Shown piece after piece: positions 27,939 through 37,215 of a stretch of 64,000 nucleotides of DNA. Each line of letters begins with the position of its first letter. Within the stretch, counting starts at the first letter, position 1. A program made the translations under genes and the position numbers. Below the pieces are notes generated by a model. That model saw nothing but the letters and a program-made list of their open reading frames with translations, was not told the DNA's origin and made no database searches. This DNA is from CAVPFA01 sp963703655 (lineage in GTDB: Bacteria; Actinomycetota; Acidimicrobiia; Acidimicrobiales; Bog-793), in assembly GCA_963703655.1 (NCBI GenBank), contig CAVPFA010000006.1:248001-312000 (forward strand). Reading direction: 5' to 3'.

Positions 27939-28246
27939 TCTCCAGGAGTAGCGGCGTGACGAGCGTGCGAGGGAAGCGTCCCCGTCTCGAGATCGCTCCG
28001 AGTCCGGGCGCCTGATGCCGCGTGCCACCTGACGCCAAAAGGGGGACCCGCGATTGGTGCTACCAATGTCTCCGGAGGGTGCGTCCGTGAGAACCGCCGT
28101 GAGAACCATAGCTTCGCTAAAGCCGGAAAAGGGGGGTGACGGACGGTCGTCGGCGGTCTTGTCGGTTCGAATGAATCCCCTGCTTGCGGGCACTATTGGT
28201 CACCAATTGTGACGACCGGCATCTGAGGAAAAATGCCCCGGGCAGA
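27939..28246. promoter_or_regulatory. Right end of the element: arm repeats and palindromes
   Basis: Non-coding. GTGAGAACC occurs twice at 28087-28095 and 28099-28107 (12-bp spacing), mirroring the repeats beside the integrase. Two palindromes with the same arms are present: ATTGGT-GCT-ACCAAT (28053-28067) and ATTGGT-C-ACCAAT (28195-28207). Clustering next to attR suggests binding sites for integrase and an excision factor (inference). Confidence 0.55.
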
Positions 28247-28290
28247 ACTGGGGGTCAAGAGGTCCCGGGTTCAAATCCCGGCAGCCCGAC
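28247..28290 (+). repeat. Right attachment core (attR), 44-bp direct repeat
   Basis: Identical to 11953-11996. It contains only the 3' half of a tRNA-Pro (no acceptor 5' strand or D arm), so it is not a second tRNA gene. The sequence after it (TCAATAAGTG) is the original chromosomal downstream flank. Confidence 0.95.
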
Positions 28291-28409
28291 TCAATAAGTG
28301 CAGGTCAACAGGCCCGTCCGTCGCCTTGCGGCTCACCGGACGGCCCGCTTGTCATCCATTTGTCACCGCTGCGAGTGTCACCGCTGCGAGCGGGTGTGTC
28401 ATCGGAGGA

Positions 28410-28565
28410 GTGACAATTAGCGAGCTCGAGGAGGCCCAGGCGGGGCGAGCACTCGAGCAGCTCCGCGAGGCGATCGAGCGCGAGGTCGGGATGGAGCCTT
28501 GGCCGATCTTCGGGCAGACACCCCGGGGCTCTCGCGGTTCGCTTTCCAGCGCCGCTCCCGATTGA
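28410..28565 (+). CDS. Possible small protein (51 aa)
   Basis: A GTG beside GGAGGA gives TISELEEAQAGRALEQLR, a charged helix, then EPWPIFGQTPRGSRGSL. GC3 is high, but the Shine-Dalgarno abuts the start, and no family is recognised. Just upstream the 15-mer TGTCACCGCTGCGAG is repeated in tandem. A low-confidence call. Confidence 0.3.
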   Translation: MTISELEEAQAGRALEQLREAIEREVGMEPWPIFGQTPRGSRGSLSSAAPD

Positions 28566-28675
28566 GCCGCTCGGTGCCTGCGGAGGGAGCATGACAATCG
28601 ACCGGCGCAGGATCTCGGCTTGCTCGGCTACGGACCGAGGAGCCGTAACGATCTCGGAACGGTTGGGGCGTAACG

Positions 28676-29945
28676 TTGCGGCCCGTGGGCAAGGCGAGCT
28701 CTGAGGCTGGGAAGGCCGCGACAGCCGGCGACTTCTCCGGCAGCCGCCTTCGGTTGGCGTCTCCCACGACGGCTGTCGGCCTGTCGGCGGTCATCGCTGT
28801 CCTCGGGGTCGTCGACTTGCTGCTCGCCATTCACGCCCACCAGCTGGACGCCTCCACAGCCACGATATTTGCGAGTCTCCTGGTCGTGACGGTCCTTGTT
28901 GGTCTCGTCGTCGCCGTTCGCCAGCCCCGAAATGTTATGGGCTGGTGCCTGATGGGCGTATCGTTCTTCGCAGTCGTCAGTAACGCCTCGAGCACCTATT
29001 CGGTCCTGGACTACCGGATGCGACATGGAAGGCTGCCGCTCGGCGCGGTGGCCGTCCTGTTCCAACCGACCTGGGCTCCGGGTATCGTCCTTTTCGTCTT
29101 CGCCCTCCTGATTTTCCCTGACGGTGGGGCGCAATCGCGGCTGTCGCTCTGGGTTATGAGGACCATGGCGACGTTCGGCGCTGTATGGATTGCGGGTGCG
29201 CTCGGCATCGCAGTCAGCAGCATCATCGCGCACAACGTCCACGTCGACGGTGGCGGCAGCCTGCTGGCGATCGATTATCCGAAGGGTGCCTGGGCGTGGT
29301 GGGGAGTCGTAGACACCGCGATCTTTCCCGCGTCCTTTGCGAGTCTCGTGCTTTGGGGGATCCAGCAGGTGCCGAAGTACCGGCATTCGACCGGTGACCG
29401 AAGGTTGCAGCTGAAGTGGCTCTATAGCGGAGCGGTGATCTCGATCTGTTGTGCACTCGCGTTTTTCGCCCTCGGCAACAACATTCAGGCCGCACACATC
29501 ATCGTCCTCGTGGCACTGGCCGTGGGATTGGCCGCGCTCCCGATCAGCATGGGCGTGGCCATCCTCAAGCTCCGGCTCTACGACATCGATCGTGTCGTCA
29601 GTCGGACCTTGTCCTACGCGCTTGTCACGGGCCTACTGGTCGGTGTCTACGTCGGCATCGTCACCCTAGCCACCAGGGTGCTCCCGTTCTCCTCTCCCGT
29701 CGCCGTGGCCACGTCCACCTTGGCAGCCGTCGCCCTGTTCAATCCGATCCGCGTGCGAGTTCAGCGCGTCGTCGATCGACGCTTCAACCGCGCGCACTAC
29801 GACGCGGAGGCGACCATTGCGGCTTTCAGCGCACGGCTACGGGACGCCGATCGACCTCGAAACGGTGCGAACCGAACTGCTTGAGATCGTCAATCGGGCA
29901 GTCGAGCCAGCGCACGCCTCGGTGTGGATCAGGCGGCGGCAGTAA
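28676..29945 (+). CDS. Polytopic membrane protein with N-terminal sensor-kinase-like region (frameshift near 29848)
   Basis: About 10 membrane helices (VGLSAVIAVLGVVDLLLAI, IFASLLVVTVLVGLVVAV and so on), then RLRLYDIDRVVSRTLSYALVT and RVQRVVDRRFNRAHYDAEATIAAFSARLRD, the juxtamembrane segment found in actinobacterial membrane histidine-kinase-like proteins. One extra base near 29848 ends the frame early. Removing it yields AIDLETVRTELLEIVNRAVEPAHASVWIRR to a stop at 29945. No kinase domain follows, so it is a stand-alone membrane module. Start TTG 28676 or GTG 28685. Confidence 0.7.
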
Positions 29946-30265
29946 GGCCGTCTCCAGACGAAGCGAGAGCGGCGCCGGCTACGGCACGAGGCACGGAAGG
30001 CCGCGAAAGCCCTGTCGGCTCCTGTCTGAGGCGCGCTAGAAGGCTCGCAAACGGGGGGCGGGCACCTGACTGCCCTCGGCGCTTTTCGGGGCTTCCTGCC
30101 GCGGTCCGCTACAGCAGTTAGAGGTGTCGGGTAGGTACCGGAGCGCGGGTGTCGTGCGGGTACCGGAACTTGATACGGCGAGTCTCTTGACCGCCTCGAA
30201 CGTCCACGCGAGGCTCCAGCAGACGACGTCGTGGTGGTCGCGTGATCAGGCCCCACGACGGCACG
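29946..30265. other. Intergenic region, no gene seen
   Basis: 320 bp between two converging genes. No convincing reading frame, hairpin with T-run or repeat was recognised. Confidence 0.4.
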
Positions 30266-31828
30266 TCATGAGAGCCACATGGACTTGAAGTCGAACCCTC
30301 CGAGTGGCCAGCCGGTGGCCGAGGCGTGCACACCGTTCACCTTGGTCGAGTGACCGTCGATCGTCGGATAGAAGTAGGGAATGATGTCGCCCCCCGAGTC
30401 CCAATCTATCTTCTGCATCTCGTGTTCAATCTCGTAGCGCTTTGCAGCGTCTACCGTCGAGAGGGCTTCATTGTAAAGGCGCAGGTAGTGCGAGTCATGG
30501 AAATGTGTCTCGTAGTAGGGGGCGCCTGGAACATTGTTGAAGGCAACCTGCATGATGTATCCGGTATAGATTACGTAGTCCTGTCCGAAGAGGAAGTTCG
30601 GATAGCCGGGACCGAACTCGACGCCAGGAGTTGTGCGGTCGAGGATTACGTTCGCACCGGCCAAGCTGGCGTTCTGAGCGAACACCTCGGCCAGTTCCAC
30701 AGTTCCCTGCGCGATCGGTGCGGTGAGCAGAGTAACGCTCAGGTGCTCCTTTCCAGCCTTTTTGAGCAGGTACTTCGCCTGCGGGATGTCCTGGTGTCGC
30801 TGAGGTATCGCGTGGTCGTAGTCAGGGCTCGCGATGGCGAAGACGTCGTTGCCGATAGCGCCGTAGCCGCCGAAGATCTCCTCCAGCATCTGAGTACGGT
30901 TGCAGCAGAGGCGCATCGCTTGGCTGACCCTCACATCGTTGAAGGGTGGCTTGCTACGATCCATGTAGATTGGCGTAAAGGCGCCCGTCTTCGATACAAT
31001 TATCTTTTGACCTCCGGACTTTACTGCCCGTATTGATGCAAGTGATAGGAGGTCGATGACGTCGACAGCACCGGTGATGAGAGCATTCACCTGCGAAGAC
31101 TCGTCAGCGAAGTCGGTCATGATGAGCGTGTCGACATAAGGGAGGCCGCTCTGCCAGTAGTTGGTGTTGCGAGTGAAGGTGCTAGCGGCACCCGGAGTGA
31201 AGCTCTTGAACTTGAAGGGTCCGGTCCCAATGGGATGCTTTGGCGGATGATGAGGATCGTATCCAACCGGCACGACGTTCAAGTACCAGGCGGCGAGAGC
31301 CTGGGGAAGTACGGAAAAAGCGCGAGAACACGGCACGCTCACTGTCAGCGGGTCGAGTTTCTTCAAACCTTTGATGTCCACGAGCGTCAACGCGGTCGCA
31401 CCCGGCATCGGCGCCTTTGGATTCGTGATGACTCGCAACGTATAGATCACGTCGTCCGCTGTCAGGGGCTTGCCGTTGTGCCATGTGATCCCTGGGCGAA
31501 GCCGGATAGTCCAGGTCGTCGCAGCCTTGTTGGGGGTTACCTCCGCAGCTAGAAGGTTCTCCACTGGCCCCTTCGGTCCGAAGATCGTCAGCGACTCGAA
31601 GAGGTTCAAGGTACGTGCGAAATCGGTGCTCTGGACAGGTGTAAGAGCATTGAGGCTATCTGCAGTCGAGCCGCCGCTCAGTCCGGCTTGGAGCGTGCCG
31701 CCACGCCTGACTCGTTCAGTTGCGGGGTGGCTCGCAGCACCCTTGAGAGCTCTGCCACTGGCGAGGACGACAGCGCCCTTCCCGGCCGTGCCGAGGAATT
31801 CTCTACGACTGATGCTGTTGTTGGCCAT
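30266..31828 (-). CDS. Tat-secreted ABC transporter peptide-binding protein (SBP_bac_5)
   Basis: 520 aa. The N-terminus has a twin-Arg signal (SRREFLGTAGKGAVVLASG). The mature protein has the family 5 oligopeptide/nickel-binding fold (RPGITWHNGKPLTADDVIYTLR, IGTGPFKFKSF, NPxY-type PYVDTLIMT, RSKPPFNDVRVSQAM). It binds an extracytoplasmic peptide-like ligand. No permease or ATPase gene is adjacent, so it is an orphan. Ribosome site AAGGG upstream of the ATG. Confidence 0.9.
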   Translation of the reverse strand: MANNSISRREFLGTAGKGAVVLASGRALKGAASHPATERVRRGGTLQAGLSGGSTADSLNALTPVQSTDFARTLNLFESLTIFGPKGPVENLLAAEVTPNKAATTWTIRLRPGITWHNGKPLTADDVIYTLRVITNPKAPMPGATALTLVDIKGLKKLDPLTVSVPCSRAFSVLPQALAAWYLNVVPVGYDPHHPPKHPIGTGPFKFKSFTPGAASTFTRNTNYWQSGLPYVDTLIMTDFADESSQVNALITGAVDVIDLLSLASIRAVKSGGQKIIVSKTGAFTPIYMDRSKPPFNDVRVSQAMRLCCNRTQMLEEIFGGYGAIGNDVFAIASPDYDHAIPQRHQDIPQAKYLLKKAGKEHLSVTLLTAPIAQGTVELAEVFAQNASLAGANVILDRTTPGVEFGPGYPNFLFGQDYVIYTGYIMQVAFNNVPGAPYYETHFHDSHYLRLYNEALSTVDAAKRYEIEHEMQKIDWDSGGDIIPYFYPTIDGHSTKVNGVHASATGWPLGGFDFKSMWLS

Positions 31829-32064
31829 TGGAGTTTCCCTTTCGACTCGAAACGCGGTGCCCCGGAGGACCCATGTTGGCGTGTTCTCGGTAGCCGGCGT
31901 CTCCCAGGCGACGCGCCATGGTACGCCTCTGGCCGCAAGGTAAACGAGTCGTCCAGAACGCGGCCGAGCGGGTCAGGAGCTCGAGCAGGATCACCGGGGG
32001 TTGTGTCCAGCAGGGTGCCATCTGAACCGCCGCCGCCTATCCTCGCCAGAGGAAGGAGTGGGCG

Positions 32065-34062
32065 ATGTCATCGACTGGTCTGCGCATCGAGCTGCTAGGT
32101 GGGTTCCGGGTCAGCGTGGGCGACAAACCGGTACCGGACGACGTGTGGCATCGGCGGAGGCCCGCCGGATTGCTGAAGCTGCTCGCCTTGGCCCCGGGAC
32201 ACCGGCTCCACCGTGAACAGGTCATGGACGTGTTCTGGCCCGAGCTGGACCCGGCGGCCGCGGGGGCGAATCTGCGCAAAGCGATCCACCATGCCCGGAA
32301 CGCACTGGAAGACGTCGTGTCCGGCACGGGCGCGCTGATCCGCTCCGACGGCGATCTGCTGACGTTGGCCCCGCTGGGGTTGTCGCTCGATGTGGAGCAG
32401 TTCCGGTCATCTCTTGCCGCCGCACGTCGGGCTCGCGACGTCGACGAGTACTGGCGGGCGCTCGATTTGTACCGAGGTGAGCTGCTCCCCGATGATCGCT
32501 ACGACGACTGGGTCGACGCACCTCGCCGGGAACTCCACGTTGAGTTCCGTGCCGGGCTTGGCGAGCTGGCAGGGCTGTTGGAGGCGGGTGGCGAGCTCGA
32601 CGCCGCGACCGAGGTCATGCGGCGTCTCGTCGCTGCTGAGCCGACGCGCGAAGAGAGCCACGCCGGCCTGATCCGCCTGTATGCGCTCACCGGGCGGCGA
32701 GGTGACGCGCTCAGACAGTACGAGCAGCTGGTCCAATTGCTGGACGAGGAGCTCGGGACCGAGCCGGGACCCGACACGCAGCGGCTGTACGAGGAAATCC
32801 GAGCCCGTCGGGCCGGCGAGCCGGAGTTGAGTGCGGATCTCTGGGAGCGGGTGGGGGACCTGCGGGTCCTGTCCGGCGATGCCGTCGGGGCAGCCAAGGC
32901 GTTCGGCCAGGCGCTCGATGCCGTCGGCGCTGCTGAGTCGACGGCATCGATCGAGCGCAAGTGCGCCGAGGCTTGGCTCATGCAACACCGCCCGGACATG
33001 GCCGGCCCGCACCTGGATGCGGCCGAGGCCTTGGCGAGCGAGCCGGCCGAGCGGGGTCGGCTGCTTCGAGCCCGCGCGAACGAGGCTTGGGAGACCGGGG
33101 AGATCGATCGCGCGCAGCGCTTTGCCGAACAGGCGCGGGACGTCGCTCGAAAGCACGGCACGGTCGATGACCTCGCCGCCGCTCACGAGGCGCTGGCCAT
33201 CGTGTCGCACTTCCGGGGCGAGTGGCGCGACGGGTTGACATCAGAGCTCGCGCGTCTCGCTGCCGAGGATGTGGGGTCGGTGCAGCTCGCCCGGGTGTTC
33301 GACATCCACCACTGCATCGGCCAGTACCACCTTTACGGCGACGGCCTCGCGGGATCGGTCGAGGGATACGCCCGGGCCATTTTGGACCGGGCCGAGGACG
33401 CCGGTGCGGTGCGGGCGCAGGCCTTCGCCTGGTGCTTGCTCGGCGAAGCCCTCCTGCTCCAGGCGCGCTGGGACGAGTCGGACGGGTGCCTGGCGCGTAG
33501 TTGCGACTTACACGCCTCATTGGGGTCGCGTTCGGGCGCGCTTGCCTGGCAGCGGCGAGCCGAACTTGCCGTCTGTCGCGGTGCCCATGACGAGGCCGCC
33601 GCCTGCGTGCGGCAGGCGGCGGGGATCGCCACGGTGTCGGCGATGGCGTGCCACCTGTGGGGTCGGATCCATGCCGCGGCGGCGTTCTCGGCGGTCGAGC
33701 AGGGTGACCCTGAACGGGCGATCCTCTCGGTGCAGGCCGCCGCCGCGGCTGCCGCCCGCTACGGCGACTGCCCGACCTGCAGCGCCCTGATAAACCCGGT
33801 GGCCACCGAGGCGTTCGCGCTGCTCGGCGATCCAGACAGCGCCCACGTCTACGTGGACGCCGCGGCCCGCGTGGCGGCGTCGTTCAGCAGTTCGGCCTGG
33901 CAGGCCATGGCGGACACTGCCGCAGGCAGCGCGGCGGCGGCCGCAGGCGACACGCGGATCGCGATCGGGCATTTCGCTTCGGCGCGCGAGCGTTACGAGC
34001 TCGCCGGACAGCCGTACTGGGCCCGACGGGCCACTCGGCTCGCCTCGGTCACGCCCGCCTAG
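32065..34062 (+). CDS. SARP/AfsR-like transcriptional regulator (BTAD + TPR)
   Basis: 665 aa. An OmpR-type winged-helix DNA-binding domain (LRIELLGGFRVSVGD ... RRPAGLLKLLALAPGHRLHREQVMDVFWP) is followed by the bacterial transcriptional activation domain (VEQFRSSLAAARRARDVDEYWRALDLYRGELLPDD ... RLYALTGRRGDALRQYEQL) and a long TPR-like helical C-terminus. No NB-ARC P-loop is seen. Good ribosome site (AAGGAG). It is divergent from the peptide-binding protein and upstream of the monooxygenase/peroxiredoxin pair, either of which it could control. Confidence 0.9.
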   Translation: MSSTGLRIELLGGFRVSVGDKPVPDDVWHRRRPAGLLKLLALAPGHRLHREQVMDVFWPELDPAAAGANLRKAIHHARNALEDVVSGTGALIRSDGDLLTLAPLGLSLDVEQFRSSLAAARRARDVDEYWRALDLYRGELLPDDRYDDWVDAPRRELHVEFRAGLGELAGLLEAGGELDAATEVMRRLVAAEPTREESHAGLIRLYALTGRRGDALRQYEQLVQLLDEELGTEPGPDTQRLYEEIRARRAGEPELSADLWERVGDLRVLSGDAVGAAKAFGQALDAVGAAESTASIERKCAEAWLMQHRPDMAGPHLDAAEALASEPAERGRLLRARANEAWETGEIDRAQRFAEQARDVARKHGTVDDLAAAHEALAIVSHFRGEWRDGLTSELARLAAEDVGSVQLARVFDIHHCIGQYHLYGDGLAGSVEGYARAILDRAEDAGAVRAQAFAWCLLGEALLLQARWDESDGCLARSCDLHASLGSRSGALAWQRRAELAVCRGAHDEAAACVRQAAGIATVSAMACHLWGRIHAAAAFSAVEQGDPERAILSVQAAAAAAARYGDCPTCSALINPVATEAFALLGDPDSAHVYVDAAARVAASFSSSAWQAMADTAAGSAAAAAGDTRIAIGHFASARERYELAGQPYWARRATRLASVTPA

Positions 34063-34142
34063 GCTGCTCGACGGGGAACGCCCAGGGAACGCACCCGTCG
34101 TACGGTCACTCCGGCAAGTGAAGACCGACCGAAGGAGGCACG

Positions 34143-34484
34143 ATGGCAGAGCTGATCACGACAGGAATCTGGACCGTGGACGCCACCAAGGAGCAGGCGT
34201 TCGTCGAAGCGTGGGCCGAGTTCGCGATTTGGGCGAGCGCGATGCCGGGGGCGGGCACGCTCCGGCTCGGGCGTGACAGCGGCGACCCTCGGCGGTTCGT
34301 GAGCATGGGCGCGTGGGCGACTACCGATGCGGTGCGGGACTGGAAGGCCGGCCCCGACTTCAAGGAGCGCATGGCGCAGGTGCTCCAACACGTCGACGAG
34401 TTCCACCCAGCCGAGCTGGACGTCGTCGCCGCTGTCGAACTCGGAGCGGGCGCAGTCGCATTCTCGGCCTCCATCAGCAACTGA
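34143..34484 (+). CDS. Antibiotic-biosynthesis-monooxygenase-like (ABM) protein
   Basis: 113 aa, a ferredoxin-like dimeric alpha/beta barrel: ELITTGIWTVDATKEQAFVEAWAEFAIWA, then LRLGRDSGDPRRFVSMGAWATTDAVRDWK. Strong ribosome site GAAGGAGG. 50 bp upstream of the peroxiredoxin and probably co-transcribed. The substrate is unknown; small ABM proteins act on quinones, haem or reactive carbonyls. Confidence 0.75.
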   Translation: MAELITTGIWTVDATKEQAFVEAWAEFAIWASAMPGAGTLRLGRDSGDPRRFVSMGAWATTDAVRDWKAGPDFKERMAQVLQHVDEFHPAELDVVAAVELGAGAVAFSASISN

Positions 34485-34534
34485 TACCACCACCAACCAC
34501 CACCCGAGCAACCAACAAAGAGAGGAGCACGAAG

Positions 34535-35191
34535 ATGGGTTTGTCGATTAACGAGGCGGCGCCGGACTTCGAGGCCGACACCACCGAGGGCAGGATCAAG
34601 TTCCACGACTGGATTGGCGACTCCTGGGCTGTGCTGTTCAGCCACCCCAAGGACTTCACCCCGGTGTGCACCACCGAGCTTGGCTACATGGCCAAGCTCC
34701 AGCCCGAGTTCGAACGCCGCGGCGTGAAGGTGATCGGACTCTCGGTCGACGCCACCAAGGACCATGAGTCGTGGGCGAACGACATCGAGGAGACGCAGGG
34801 TGCCCGGCCCAACTATCCGATCATCGGCGATGCCGACTTCAACGTGTCCAAGCTCTACGGGATGCTGCCGGCCGCCACGTCGGGCGACGCCAAGACGCGC
34901 ACCCCGGCCGACAACCAGACGGTACGCAACGTGTTCGTCATCGGGCCGGACAAGAAGATCAAGCTCATCCTCGTCTATCCGATGACGACGGGCCGCAACT
35001 TCGACGAGGTGCTGCGCGTCATCGACTCGCTCCAGCTCACGGCCAAGCACCGCGTTGCCACGCCGGTCAACTGGAAGCAGGGCGAAGACGTCATTATCGC
35101 TGGCTCTGTCTCCAACGAAGAGGCCAAGAAGGTGTTCGGCGAATGGAAGGAGCCGAAGCCCTACATCCGCATCGTCCCCCAGCCGACCTGA
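34535..35191 (+). CDS. 1-Cys peroxiredoxin (Prx6 type)
   Basis: 218 aa. Peroxidatic Cys in HPKDFTPVCTTELG (~47), downstream Arg and the long C-terminal dimerisation region (TPVNWKQGEDVIIAGSVSNEEAKKVF) typical of Prx6/AhpE-like 1-Cys enzymes. No resolving Cys. ATG preceded by AGAGGAG. It reduces peroxides in the cytosol. Confidence 0.95.
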   Translation: MGLSINEAAPDFEADTTEGRIKFHDWIGDSWAVLFSHPKDFTPVCTTELGYMAKLQPEFERRGVKVIGLSVDATKDHESWANDIEETQGARPNYPIIGDADFNVSKLYGMLPAATSGDAKTRTPADNQTVRNVFVIGPDKKIKLILVYPMTTGRNFDEVLRVIDSLQLTAKHRVATPVNWKQGEDVIIAGSVSNEEAKKVFGEWKEPKPYIRIVPQPT

Positions 35192-35347
35192 CCCGTCGCC
35201 GAGCCTTAGAACACCGTTAGCCCCGGGCCGAAACGATCGGCACGGGGTCAACGGCGGTTAAACACGCCCTTCAGGAAAGTTGTCTTGAAGCTGTGACCGC
35301 ATCACAGCTTGGAGATGTCCGTTGCCGTGCTCAGATGGGAGTCTGTG

Positions 35348-36505
35348 ATGCGCGTCGTTGTTCTCGGAGCGGGGTTTGGCGGCCTGGAGCTGACCTCCAG
35401 GTTGTCCGAAGAGTTCGGTGATGATGTTGACGTTGTGCTGATCGATCAAGCCGATGGTTTCGTCTTTGGTTTCTCGAAGCTAGACGTCATGTTTGGGCGA
35501 GCACTGCCCGCGGCAGTCCGCCACCCCTACAGCGACTTCGTGAAGCCCGGTGTGCTGTTCGTCCAATCGACGGTGCGCTCGATCGATCCGGTGACCAAAC
35601 GCGTCGAGACCGACGCCGGAATCTTTGATGCCGACATCTTGGTGGTCGCCCTTGGGGCCGATCTTGATCCGGCGAGAACACCAGGGCTGGTTGAAGGGGG
35701 CCACGAGTTCTATACGGTGCCCGGGGCATTCGCACTTCGCGACGTGTTGGCAGGTTTCACCGGTGGTCGGGTGATCGTCGCGGTCACCTCCACACCGTTC
35801 AAATGTCCGCCGGCCCCGAGTGAGACCGCGCTTTTGATGGATGACTATCTCACCCAGCGAGGCCTTCGCGGCCAGTCCCAGATCTCGCTCGTCATGCCTT
35901 TGGCCGTTCCCATCCCGCCGTCGCCTGCGGCGTCTGAAGCGCTGCTGGTCGCGTTCGCCGGCCGCGGAATCGAGTGGCATCCGGACCAGCGGGTACGCGA
36001 GCTCGATCCTGCGCGCAAGGTCGCCGAGCTGGCGGACGGAACCGAGATGCCCTACGACCTGTTCCTCGGCGTCCCGGCGCACAAAGCGCCGGCTGTGGTG
36101 GAGGCATCGGGAATGACCGTCGACGGATGGATCCCGGTCAACTCGCTGACGCTCGAAACCACATTTCCAGGTATCTACGCTGTCGGCGACGTGACAAGCG
36201 TTGGAACACCGAAGGCGGGTGTGTTCGCAGAAGGACAGGCGGCCGTCGTCGCCGATCGAATCAGTTCTCTCATTCGAGGCACGTCGGCGTCATCGCATTA
36301 CGACGGCCACGGCATGTGCTACCTGGAGTTCGGCCACGATCTAGTCGCGCGCGTTGACGTCACCTTCTTGAGTGGGAAAGCACCCGTCGGAGGGATCGAA
36401 GGGCCCTCACAGGCTCTCGCCGCAGACAAGGTCGAGTTCGGTTCCAGCCGAATCCAGAGATGGTTCGGTCACGCGTGGTCCGAGACAGGAGAGCCGCTCG
36501 TCTGA
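35348..36505 (+). CDS. FAD-dependent oxidoreductase, SQR/FCC-like
   Basis: About 385 aa. N-terminal FAD Rossmann motif VVVLGAGFGGLELTSRL and a C-terminal second FAD motif IYAVGDVTSVGTPKAGVFAEGQAA. The fold and the segment TPFKCPPAPSETALLMDDYL (with a Cys in the position used by sulfide:quinone oxidoreductases) point to the SQR/flavocytochrome c family. Start ATG 35348 after GGGAG. It may oxidise sulfide or a thiol with quinone as acceptor, compatible with the neighbouring peroxiredoxin. Confidence 0.82.
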   Translation: MRVVVLGAGFGGLELTSRLSEEFGDDVDVVLIDQADGFVFGFSKLDVMFGRALPAAVRHPYSDFVKPGVLFVQSTVRSIDPVTKRVETDAGIFDADILVVALGADLDPARTPGLVEGGHEFYTVPGAFALRDVLAGFTGGRVIVAVTSTPFKCPPAPSETALLMDDYLTQRGLRGQSQISLVMPLAVPIPPSPAASEALLVAFAGRGIEWHPDQRVRELDPARKVAELADGTEMPYDLFLGVPAHKAPAVVEASGMTVDGWIPVNSLTLETTFPGIYAVGDVTSVGTPKAGVFAEGQAAVVADRISSLIRGTSASSHYDGHGMCYLEFGHDLVARVDVTFLSGKAPVGGIEGPSQALAADKVEFGSSRIQRWFGHAWSETGEPLV

Positions 36506-36624
36506 GAGGTGTGCAGATGGCCGAGTTCGCGATTCCCGCGGCACCCCAAGGTCGGACTACGAACGAGCGCGTGTCTCTGTGACAGGGTGACGGAACTTCT
36601 CCGACCTCTGCGGGCTAGGAACAC

Positions 36625-37215
36625 ATGGTGGAACAGTCGAGCCTGAGCGACGAGAAGGTCATCGAGGCATCCTTGTCGGATCCAAATCTCTTCGCCGAAG
36701 TCTTCGAGCGACGCTCGACGGAGATCTACCGTTATCTCTCTCACCACGTCGGCTCCCAGGCTGCAGAGGAGCTGATGTCAGATACTTTCTCCCAGGCTTT
36801 CAGGGCCCGCAGCACGTACGAGCCGAGTCGTGGTTCTGTTCGTGGCTGGCTCTATGGGATCGCTGCCAACGCGATTCGGCACAAGCGTCGCTCAGATATA
36901 CGGCGCACAGGAGCCTATTCGCGCCTTGCTGAGCGGGGCCCGACTGGGTCCCACCTCGACGAACTCGACCAGTCTGCTGCGAGTCGCCTCGACGATCAGC
37001 TGCAACTTCGGCGGGCGCTCGGACGACTCAGCCCCAAGCTTCGCCAAGTCGTGCTCCTGATCGGAGGGTCAGGGCTCAGCTACGAGGAAGCCGCGAGCGC
37101 CCTTCACCTTCCTATCGGGACTGTTCGCTCCAGATATTCGCGCGGACGGCAACAGTTACAGCAATCTCTTGGGATAAATGAGGACCTCGATCGCGAGGAA
37201 AGCGAGACACGATGA
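36625..37215 (+). CDS. ECF RNA polymerase sigma factor
   Basis: 196 aa with region 2 (FAEVFERRSTEIYRYLSHHVGSQAAEELMSDTFSQAFRA) and region 4 (LSPKLRQVVLLIGGSGLSYEEAASALHLPIGTVRSRYSRGRQQL). The stop overlaps the start of the next gene (ATGA), coupling it to its membrane partner. Confidence 0.92.
   Translation: MVEQSSLSDEKVIEASLSDPNLFAEVFERRSTEIYRYLSHHVGSQAAEELMSDTFSQAFRARSTYEPSRGSVRGWLYGIAANAIRHKRRSDIRRTGAYSRLAERGPTGSHLDELDQSAASRLDDQLQLRRALGRLSPKLRQVVLLIGGSGLSYEEAASALHLPIGTVRSRYSRGRQQLQQSLGINEDLDREESETR

Larger units (their letters stand above)
11953..28290. mobile_element. Integrative mobilizable element in tRNA-Pro (about 16.3 kb)
   Basis: The element is bounded by a perfect 44-bp direct repeat of the tRNA-Pro 3' half (11953-11996 and 28247-28290). 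A tyrosine integrase begins 98 bp inside the left end. Cargo includes a MobF relaxase, an excisionase-like gene, an Xre/RES toxin-antitoxin pair, a sigma/DUF4349 pair and several accessory genes. Matched GAGAACC repeats lie just inside both ends. No type IV secretion or coupling-protein gene is visible, so it would need a helper for transfer (inference). The HTH excisionase-like gene is damaged and an IS3 copy is inserted near the relaxase, so present mobility is uncertain. Confidence 0.9.

Noticed and set aside
28247..28290. Second tRNA-Pro gene
   Set aside because: Only the 3' 44 bp are present, without 5' acceptor strand and D arm; it is the attR duplication.
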